From Loxodes magnus (lineage: Eukaryota; Ciliophora; Karyorelictea; Loxodida; Loxodidae), in assembly GCA_946699065.1 (NCBI GenBank), contig CAMPDV010001717.1, forward strand, positions 1 through 64,000: 64,000 bases of DNA. Reading direction: 5' to 3'. Below are positions 56,438 to 64,000 of this stretch, one piece after another (position 1 is the first letter of the stretch; each line of letters begins with the position of its first letter). The position numbers were made by a program, and so were the translations under genes. Below the pieces are notes generated by a model. That model worked only from the letters and a program-made list of their open reading frames with translations. It ran no database searches and was not told the DNA's origin.

Positions 56438-57268
56438 ATGGCTCCTAAGAAATATTCGACCAAAAACTAACAGGAAATCGAATAATAAAACTCTCTAATC
56501 GAAATATACTCCCTAGAAGCGGAAAACAAAAAAAAGCATCAATCACTTCTAGACTTGATTTAACGATTAGATTCTCTATTTTACTGTGCAATAATTATAA
56601 AACTAAAATTAATTGTTAAAAACGGAAATAAGCACTAAAGCCTTGATGTTGCAAGGTAATTAAAAACTGGAAAAAACGGAGCAAAAAATAGTAGAAATTA
56701 ATAAACCATAGAATTCTAATCTTAATAATGATCCTATGGTAATAGAAGAACAAAATTTAAACTCTTTTTCGGATCGGAAAAAAATTGTTAATTTTTAAAA
56801 ATTCCAAAAATGCTAAAAATGCTTAAAAATAGGACTTAACTCGAAATATTGTAAAAAAAGATGTTTTTATTGCTAAAAAGTTGGACACATCTTAAGAAGA
56901 TGCTGGTATTTTCAGAAGAAGCAAGAATCTAATAATTGAAAGATATGAAATAATATGACAAAATTATACTGTTCTCCAGAAGGAAGACTTTACAAGAAAA
57001 AATTATACGGTGGAGATTAATTACTATTGTATACAGTAAATCCTCAAAAAAGAAGGACGAGGAAGATGTTGGGACCTAATTGAGATTGAAGAAAAATTCC
57101 TAAAATCAAGAAAGGTTAAATCTGTACAACACGATATGCAATAGAGGAAGCAAGTTTGAAGAAGACCTGAACGATTCATTTACATCTTAAAACTCATAAA
57201 CTAATTAGTGGCAAACCAAATAAAGGTGAAGTCACTATAATAAATTATGTTATGTTATGTTAATATTT
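56438..57268 (+). pseudogene. ORF1-type retroelement with two zinc knuckles, one frameshift
   Basis: MAPKKYSTKNQQEIEQQNSL and a coiled coil from ATG 56438. After a one-base change around 56560-56600 it continues as LEKTEQKIVEINKPQNSNLN. Then come C-QK-C-LKIG-L-NSKY-C (His replaced by Leu) and C-FY-C-QKVG-H-ILRR-C, a perfect CX2CX4HX4C. After the knuckles the frame stays open to the element end with a more mixed composition (KLYCSPEGRLYKKKLYGGD). The 3' end carries the hairpin GTGAAGTCAC (57231-57240) and a TTATG repeat tail, as expected for a LINE-mobilised unit. No reverse transcriptase. Confidence 0.6.
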
Positions 57269-57530
57269 TTTTAACCTTTTTAAATGATATTTCTTAAGAA
57301 GTTTATTTAAATTAAAATTTAATTTTCTTATATTCATAACTACAGAGTTCAATTTCTTATTTAATATCAATCTTATGTTAAAGGTATAAATTTGTTCATA
57401 CTAATCTATATTGTTAAATATAGAGTAAATATTAAGATTAAATAAAATAATGTAATTCATATTTTTATTTTAAAAGTTATTTTATAACTTTAATCATTCT
57501 TTTTCTAAACTTATTTTTAAGGTTTACTCT

Positions 57531-57775
57531 TGAGTATTTAGATTTATAAATCAAAATATTTCACAAGAAACTAATGATAAGAAGACTTGAGATTCTAGAA
57601 ATGGAGAAAGTAAAATAGGAAGATGTTAAAGATGAGTAGCAAGAAGAAGTTTTTTAAATGATGAGATAAAGATAATATGAAAAACAATTTAAAAGTACTT
57701 ACTAATGTTTATAATTGAAAGAAGTAATTTTAGCAGTTAAAGAAATCAAAAAATCTTTTAGTTTAAATTTAATTT
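57531..57775 (+). mobile_element. 5'-truncated LINE copy (3' 245 bp)
   Basis: LEYLDLQIKIFHKKLMIRRL and EILEMEKVK match the last codons of the 38.3-kb ORF2. The following non-coding tail matches 41740-41845 closely. Only the 3' end was copied. Divergence is low, so this insertion is relatively recent. Confidence 0.85.
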
Positions 57776-58125
57776 AGCTATTCTTTTTCTCTATATTTAT
57801 AAATTTCATTTAATTTAACAAATATTTATTTTATTAAAAGAGAGTATAAATATAAAATATAGCGATATAATAATTATTTAATTTATCATATAATAAAGAC
57901 AAAAAATCTGAAAAAATTTAATATTTTGCATACAGTGAAAAAGTGCTATTTTAATTATGAAAATAATAAAATATTTAATTTAATTTGTTTAATATTTATA
58001 TTTATAGTTAGAATTATAATAACTCTTATTATAAACAAGATTATATAAAAACAAAAAAAATTAATCAAATAACAAATATTTAATTTATTTTTTTGATATT
58101 TTAATTATTTTTTTAATTAATAAAA
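57776..58125. other. AT-rich gene-free stretch with A11 leader
   Basis: Ends in TTGATATTTT...AATAAAAATGG, as before A6. Otherwise nothing. Confidence 0.4.
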
Positions 58126-59104
58126 ATGGATAAAGAGGTTTTAAAATCCAGTAAATAGCTTAATATAGTTAAGATCATTTCTCTAAGGAAAATTCTTAGA
58201 GAGAACTATAAAGATTGAATTTATAGCTTCTAAAAAATAGGATTAGGAAATATAAAATACGAAATCTGTCCAAATTTCGTTTATGATAATATCTAAGTTT
58301 GTAAGACTTTTCTTTAAAATTCTAGTATCTTTTTTGAATATGACATAAAGCAATAAAGAGTAGATAAAAGTGAAAAACAATTAAGACCTCTTAGCTTAAA
58401 TCATACACGAATTTCATAGATAAATGAAAACGAAATAATAATTTCTGGTGGAATGTAGTAAAATAGACTGACCTTTTACAAGATATAAAAATGTGAAGAA
58501 AGTTAAATGAAGTTTTAAAGAGAATACATGGAGTTGCTTTCAATTAAGTATAAATGTTTTTTCTTGGTGGATATAATACAAATTCATGTGAAATGCCTAA
58601 CCTAAAGAAAAGATAAAATAAAATTTAAATTTAAGATATGTTCCAAAATGATCAAAGTGTATGAGGATTTGGAGCAAATGTTAAAAAATCATGTGTTTAT
58701 GCTTTTGGAGGATTTCATAATTAGCAAAAATATCTAAATAAAATAAGAAAATTTCAAATAAAAAGCAATAAATGAGAAGAAATAAATGAAACTTTACAAG
58801 TCAAAGCTACTACTATGTCTTCTGATGTGCCAAATTAATAATCTATATTAATTTATAACAACTGAAATCGAAATTTATAAACTTAAATATTTGATATAGT
58901 AAAAGAAAAGTGTTTTTAGCATGGAAATCAATTTGAAGGAAATAATAGTTGCTTAATAGTGAATCCTCTTTGTTACTAAGGTTTTGTTTATCAGTTTAAT
59001 CATACTTGCAATCTTTTTATTTATGAGATAATAAAGGGAATGTGGACTAAATCCTTTTCTTCAGATGGGAATGGACAAAAATTTTATTTAAATTAAAAAT
59101 TTTT
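58126..59104 (+). pseudogene. Kelch-like family A copy A11, one frameshift
   Basis: MDKEVLKSSKQLNIVKIISL and GLGNIKYEICPNFVYDN open the frame. One base is missing near 58520 (AAAGAGAATAC where others have AAAGGGGAATGC), after which the rest reads cleanly in the shifted frame. At 58863-58865 the family's YNN-Trp is TGA; A2, A3, A4 and A6 have TGG there, so this is direct proof of Trp coding. The terminal TGA is not kept; the sequence continues SSDGNGQKFYLN then TAA near 59095. Apart from one base this copy is complete. Confidence 0.8.
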
Positions 59105-59590
59105 ATTAAACTTTGTCATAAAAAAAAACTACTATGCTATTAATATTTCATTAATTTTGCAATATTTTAAATAAAAAAAATTATATACTTAATAGAAATT
59201 TAGATGTTCTATTATGATTTGTTTTATTATATCTATAAATCGTAGAGAGCTTACCTAAAAAGATCCAAAGCTAAGAATGGAATGCATCAGGATGATTACG
59301 ACTTTAGCAGGAGAATGGATTTTTTATTATAGATTTGTATTAAATTTTTATAGAAACTGATCTAGCAGAATGATCCAGACATATCCAATAGGTCATTCAG
59401 AGAAAAAGCAAGATAATCTTAGATTTATTTAAGTTCTAAAAGCTAATTATTAATCATTAATTTTAATTTTTCTTAAAAATAATAAAAAAAATTTGATTTT
59501 AATTTCTAATTTATTTCTAGAATATTCTTTTTAATTAAAAATTAATTTACTTAAATATTAAAATAATCAATAATTAAAATCTTATATAAA
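59105..59590. other. Probable leader of the 59.6-kb ORF1 element
   Basis: 59240-59430 is GC-richer than its flanks (GTAGAGAGCTTACC...GATCCAGACATATCC) and has no open frame. It may be the 5' part of the next element. The rest is A/T-rich. Confidence 0.35.
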
Positions 59591-59595
59591 AAAAA

Positions 59596-60237
59596 ATGGA
59601 TTAATCTCTTCGACTCTCAAAAAATTAACTTAGAAACCTAAAGAGAAAAGCTGCAAAAGAAATTTAGAAAAAATAATAACAATAGGAGGAGTCAAGCTCT
59701 TCTTCAGAAGGTAAAGTTATGGTAGGATAAATAGAGATAAGTTAACCTAAAAACGAAACTAATCAAAAACTTTAAATTTAATTAGACCAAATGTAAAAAG
59801 TAATCTCAAATTATGAAGAAACAACTTACAACTTAGGCGAAAAAATACGGGAACTAATGAGTAACATAGAAGATTAGAACAACGAATTACTAATACTTAG
59901 AAGATAACTTATTTGTAGCAAATTAATAACGGAAGAATAACTCTGAACTTAATCATAATAAAATTTTAAATATGACACAAAAATGGAAATAGAAAAAATA
60001 CCAATAGAATTAAAAACAGAATTGAATCCAGAAAAAGAAATGATTGCTACAAGTTTCATTAAAAGATTAGAAAATATAGAAAATAAATTATCATAAAAAA
60101 GAACGAAATAAAGACAATAATACAAACTTTGTTGATGTTGCAAATCAAATCAACATATTTTAAAAAACTGTTGATAATGAAAGAAAATAAACGAATAAGA
60201 GCAGAAAAGAACATGGAGACAACTCAATAAACTATGA
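59596..60237 (+). CDS. ORF1-type retroelement protein, intact, CCHC knuckle (213 aa)
   Basis: ATG 59596 to TGA 60235-60237 without a shift. It begins MDQSLRLSKNQLRNLKRKAA, a basic Gln-rich start; a Ser/Glu run SSSSSEG follows, then a coiled coil (LDQMQKVISNYEE, NNELLILRRQ). Residues 179-192 are C-WC-C-KSNQ-H-ILKN-C, a perfect CX2CX4HX4C knuckle in which TGA (60133-60135) encodes the Trp inside the finger. A short basic tail with more TGA-Trp codons follows. A structured 3' part and an ATT repeat tail come next, so this is an ORF1-only element that looks recent. Which TGA ends the protein is uncertain; 60235 is the fourth or later in-frame one. Confidence 0.6.
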
Positions 60238-60289
60238 ATAACTCCAACAGGGATCTACAAATAAAAGCTTTTTGCAAGACCACTTGAAC

Positions 60290-60341
60290 GGTTACAGTGG
60301 TAACCTTCCACTTAATAAAAAGGTCGTGGATCACACCCACG
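60290..60341 (+). ncRNA. Two stem-loops in the 3' part of the ORF1 element
   Basis: GGTTAC-AGTG-GTAACC (60290-60305) and CGTGG-ATCACAC-CCACG (60325-60341). The second has the 5-bp stem and 7-nt loop of a tRNA T-arm, and its loop region partly fits a Pol III B box. A complete tRNA cannot be folded. Probably the recognition structure at the RNA 3' end; the element ends in (ATT)n near 60430. Confidence 0.4.
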
Positions 60342-60439
60342 TTAAAAAAACTGTCCGCAGGAACTGGTTGCAATTCCAGAGAATGCAAAACTCTACTAAC
60401 TTTAAGTATATTATTATTATTATTAATTAAAATCTTATT

Positions 60440-61825
60440 TTAGAGTGAATAAATTTATATTTCAATATATGTTATTAAATTCAGTTTTTGTACTCAGGAA
60501 TATTTAAATGCTATTTCATATTTTCTTTTTCAATTTTACCAATATTTTTCAATAAACATCATATTGAATCAACAAGTATACAAATGAAAAATTTAATTAA
60601 TTAATTAATAATGAATAAGTCTTAGGATAGTTTTAATACTATTATTCCTTTTTAATTAAGTTTATTAAATTTAATTTTTATTAATTAATAAAATTTATTT
60701 AAGAATAAAGATTTAATTATATTTAAATATTTATGATAATTTTAATCAACCTTTTTAAATGAGTAAAAAGAAATGAATTCAAACTTTATGGACTAAGTAA
60801 GTAATAAAAATGTTAATATTAATTGAAAATTTTTATAATCTTAAATGTTTATTAATTTGGAGCATTCTTCCTTTGTATAAATATTTATTTAAATTTATAA
60901 ATAAAATAGTAAAAATCATTTAATTTAATCCATTTACTATTTTTGAAAATATTTTGATTTATAGATTTATTCGATATTTTTTTATCCAAGTAATGAATAT
61001 ATGAATCATTATTGTTTTTGCATATTAAAGAATATTTTAAATAGAAATAATAAAATATAATAACTTTTATCTTTTTAAATTATAGAATACTAAAAATTTA
61101 CTAAAGAAAGGTATTATAATAAATTACCAAATAATATGAAAGATTAGAGATTAAAATTTAAATCCAAGTTATTTAATAATATTACTATTAAGTTATTTAT
61201 TTCATTAAAACTTAAATAAATATAAAGCAAATAATATTTATATATCTAGTCCTAGTTTATGGAAAGATATTACATTATTTTACTTTTGTCTGAGAATCTT
61301 TCGTAGAAATAGCATATAAAACTATAATTTTTTATTTACATATTATATTATAACCTGATTTACAATGTAAATAAATAATTATCATCTAGTCTATTATAAA
61401 AAGGAATTTATAATTTTTGAAATATTTTATAGCATATATAATCCATATTGCTATTTTATTAAAAATTAAACTAACAAATTTGATTTAAAAATAACAAAAA
61501 TAAGTTGAAAAATTAAAGCTACTATAATATATAATACAATTAAAAGTAAATTAAAGTTATTTTTCATTTTCTATTAAAAATAAAAATAAAATAATAAATA
61601 AATAAAAATAATAAATAAATAACATTACATTTCATAGCATATTTTTTGAAATATCATTTTATCTCTTAGAATTAGAAAAATTTTAATTCAAAAATATACT
61701 TTGTATCCCTTATGATTTATAGTGTTTATTCGTTGCTAAAAAAATGTAAATAATAAAAAAATTAAACGGAGTATATTTACGTGTGCTTTTAATAATTACT
61801 TAGGATTTCCAAAATTTATAAAATA
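60440..61825. other. AT-rich gene-free stretch
   Basis: No gene. Near 61770-61785 a decayed family B upstream box (TTTACGTGTGCTTTTA) lies before B6. Confidence 0.4.
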
Positions 61826-61829
61826 AATC

Positions 61830-62700
61830 TATAAATAAAAAAATCAGTTTATTAAGATTTTATTACTTAGAAAGCTTTTAAGTGAATCTCAGAAATATAA
61901 TAGAGACTAAATATTTGGTAAACTTGAAATAAAAGTGACTAAATATGAGCTCTGTTCTAATCTTAAAGAATCTAGGAATTCCTAATTTATTTCTATTCTA
62001 AAGTAGGATTCAGACAATAAAATTACTAAGCAAACTCGTTATAATGAATTCAAAAACGAAAATGTAGATAATTTTTTACTGGTATGTCTTTTTTTGTTGA
62101 GCAAATTTATAATGATACTCTATTAATTTCAGGTGGCTGGAAAGAAAACAAAAAAAATTTTTTGATTCATAATTTAAATAATGGGTCTATAATTTTGAAT
62201 GCATTAAGGAAGAAAACTTCATGGAACAAATTTTGATAGATCAAGCTTTATTTTTATCATTTCAGGATAACAATTTAAAAACAACCAGCAAATAAATTAG
62301 ACAGGATGTGAAGTTATCAGATGGGAAAATAAGTAATGCCTGTAACTAAATTCTATAGAAATACCTGTTTTCTATTTTGGATGCGATTAAATTACTTCGT
62401 AACTTTATGTGTTTGGAGGATTTTAATTTTCTCCCTCTAAAGCAGTTAATACAATTTAGATATATGACAAAACATTAAGATACATTAAAAAAAGTGAAAT
62501 TTAATTAGATATAACAACCACCACTTCAGCTATTTATATACCTTATAAAAGATAATTTCTTATATATAGCAATGGGTTCTATATCCTAGATGCTTCGTTA
62601 TTTTATCTTTAAAAAATAGCAAAATTAAAAGAGTAATTCCCAGCAGAAAGCCTTAATTCAATTTAACCAGTTTTAAGTAAAAATACTATTTTTTTATTTA
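61830..62700 (+). pseudogene. Kelch-like family B copy B6, no start, 3' truncated
   Basis: The start ATG and first codons are lost (AAATAAAAAAATCAG where others have AAATAAATGTCTCAG). Recognisable pieces include LIKILLLRKLL, KVTKYELCSNLKESRN, LLISGGWKENKK, YFGCDQITSQLYVFGGFQFS and TTTSAIYIPYK. Several frameshifts occur, and TGG of other copies is replaced in RYIKKSE. The C-terminal KGW block is missing. It belongs to a third copy of the inverted-repeat unit. Confidence 0.75.
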
Positions 62701-63479
62701 GAAAATATTTATTGAGATAACTAAATAAAATATTAAAATTGATAAAACTAAAGAAAAATACACTTAGTTTTATGTGATAAAACTATAAAATATGAAAGAT
62801 TATAACTAAATATATGCAAAGTTTTATTATATACAGTCTTAAATTAATTTATATTTAGATACTGTTATTTAATAAATTATATTGAAATAAATAAGGTAAA
62901 ATTTAATTTTAAATATAAAAAGGTAATAACTATAAAAATGGTATAAAGTAGTTCAAAAGAAATAAAATTTAAAACTTATTTAAAACACTTTAATGTATAA
63001 TCTTAAGCTAAATAAATTAAAATATTTTATCAATGTAAAAATTATTTAGAGATAAAGTAGTTAGCATTTTTCAGTTAGAATGTATGTTTATCTATTATTG
63101 GAAGTTAAATTAGCTATACAATCACAATTATTGCTTAAGCAATCGTTGAAAAAAGATAAGTATAAATCTATTTATTTTTTATTTTGATTATTTCTTAAAA
63201 ATAATTTTCATTTTTATTATAATTTCACAAAATTATTAAATCAAAAAATTTGTAATTAGGGAATTAATAAAAACGATTAAATATAAAATAAAGAAATATT
63301 ATTTAAAAAAAAGTATTTATTTTATTAAATTTTTAACTAAATAAAAGCTAAACATATTTTAAGTAGAAAATAGAGAAATGCTTTTTATTGATGAGATATA
63401 TTAAGAAATAAATTTTGAAAATTTTGAATAAAGAATAATATAAAAAGATTAAATAAAAAAAGAAGTTTTTAGGATTAAG
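62701..63479 (+). repeat. Third copy of the inverted-repeat inner segment
   Basis: 62930-63470 resembles 31060-31700 (left arm) in the same orientation. Landmarks are TAAATCTATTTATTT before TTTTGATTA, the tract AATCAAAAAA.TTGTA, and GAATAATATAAAAAG. No gene. Cut by repeat R3 at about 63480. Confidence 0.55.
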
Positions 63480-63815
63480 ATTAATAAATTTGGTTTGCTT
63501 AAGAGCTCAGGATTTTGGACTTCCAGAAATAATTATGTATAATACATAGGATCCTCTCGAGAAGCTATGTTTGAGGATTGATCTTCTCCACCTGATCTGT
63601 AGATATTGCTAAGTCATCATCTACTATGCAATACAATGCAGGCACTGCGAAAGATTAGACTTAAATCTTCCTTGATGATGCTTCATGTTTTTGGAAAGAT
63701 AAATAGGTACGATATCTCGTGAAATAAAATAAAAGGTACAATTAGCCAAAATAATAACTTGAATTTTGGTTCCTTGTGTCATTACTTCAGTGCCATATTT
63801 GATTTTATCTGCTAA
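63480..63815 (-). repeat. Dispersed repeat R3, copy 2
   Basis: Partner of 6425-6775. The minus-strand frame reads YGTEVMTQGTKIQVIILANC, then SRDIVPIYLSKNMKHHQG, then RWRRSILKHSFSRGS. It has fewer in-frame TGA codons than copy 1 and looks more like real protein. Family not recognised. Confidence 0.45.
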
Positions 63816-64000
63816 AAATAGTTAAATGCTAAACATCTCTAATTAATAATATTAATTAGCGCAGTTAAAATAAAAAGGTATTACCATATTGCATGCTAAT
63901 AAAAAAACATAAAATGATAATATTTGAAGTGCCTAAGTAGTTAAAAGTGTTTAAGCAACTAATTCGATTAAAATATTTAAAGAGATAAATTTAGAATATC

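Noticed and set aside
59949-60143. 64-aa minus-strand frame
   Set aside because: Antisense of the intact ORF1 with zinc knuckle.
1-64000. Bacterial features (operons, Shine-Dalgarno sites, CRISPR, intrinsic terminators)
   Set aside because: Code usage, LINE/SINE content and gene structure are eukaryotic; no such arrays or sites were seen.

Overview
The window looks like nuclear DNA of a ciliate whose genetic code is heavily reassigned. Base composition is roughly 80% A+T. Under the standard code, or the Tetrahymena code, almost nothing is open beyond 100 codons. When TAA and TAG are read as Gln and TGA as Trp, many family-like proteins appear: 316-aa Kelch-like proteins, zinc-knuckle ORF1 proteins, an APE-endonuclease/reverse-transcriptase protein and kinase relics. 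TGA falls in-frame exactly where paralogues carry TGG or where the family demands Trp, yet a TGA also closes the Kelch-like genes at one conserved place. UGA therefore seems to be both Trp and stop. That is the karyorelict nuclear code (NCBI table 27, Loxodes type); the Condylostoma code (table 28) is the main alternative. The organism is inferred, not proven.

Layout. Two related Kelch-like gene families fill much of the window. Family A (typical length 951 nt) has complete or broken copies at 744, 4420, 9319-10269(-), 12021-13292(-), 16210(-), 17256, 35228, 48600, 49390(-), 55143-55879(-) and 58126. Family B (about 939 nt) has copies at 14205(-), 24119-25053(-), 29799, 44953-45893(-), 51503 and 61830. 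Intact copies are A2, A3, A6 (stop lost, extended), B3 and B5. A4 is intact except for one SINE insertion. The rest carry frameshifts, deletions or truncations.

Between and inside these genes lie retroelements. One almost full-length two-ORF non-LTR retrotransposon lies at about 36.5-41.85 kb, with 5'-truncated relatives at 32.8-33.9 kb (-) and 57.5-57.8 kb. At least eight elements carry only an ORF1-type coiled-coil protein, usually with a CCHC zinc knuckle (11.5, 13.5, 19.7, 22.7, 43.8, 52.9, 56.4 and 59.6 kb). Several SINE-like GC-richer repeats also occur (8.07, 8.39, 12.2, 25.7, 26.7, 28.5 and 34.7 kb).

A large inverted repeat, about 26.9-32.55 kb against 41.9-48.25 kb, carries B3 and B4 in opposite orientation around a centre holding the LINEs and A7. 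A SINE entered only the left arm and an ORF1-only element entered only the right arm, so both insertions are younger than the duplication. A third partial copy lies at 61.8-63.5 kb. Kinase relics occur at 2.1-2.5 kb (Aurora-like) and 22.0-22.5 kb (-).

No rRNA gene, tRNA gene, CRISPR array or bacterial-type operon was seen. Coordinates were read by eye; gene ends with conserved start and stop codons are reliable, while boundaries of repeats and relics are approximate.
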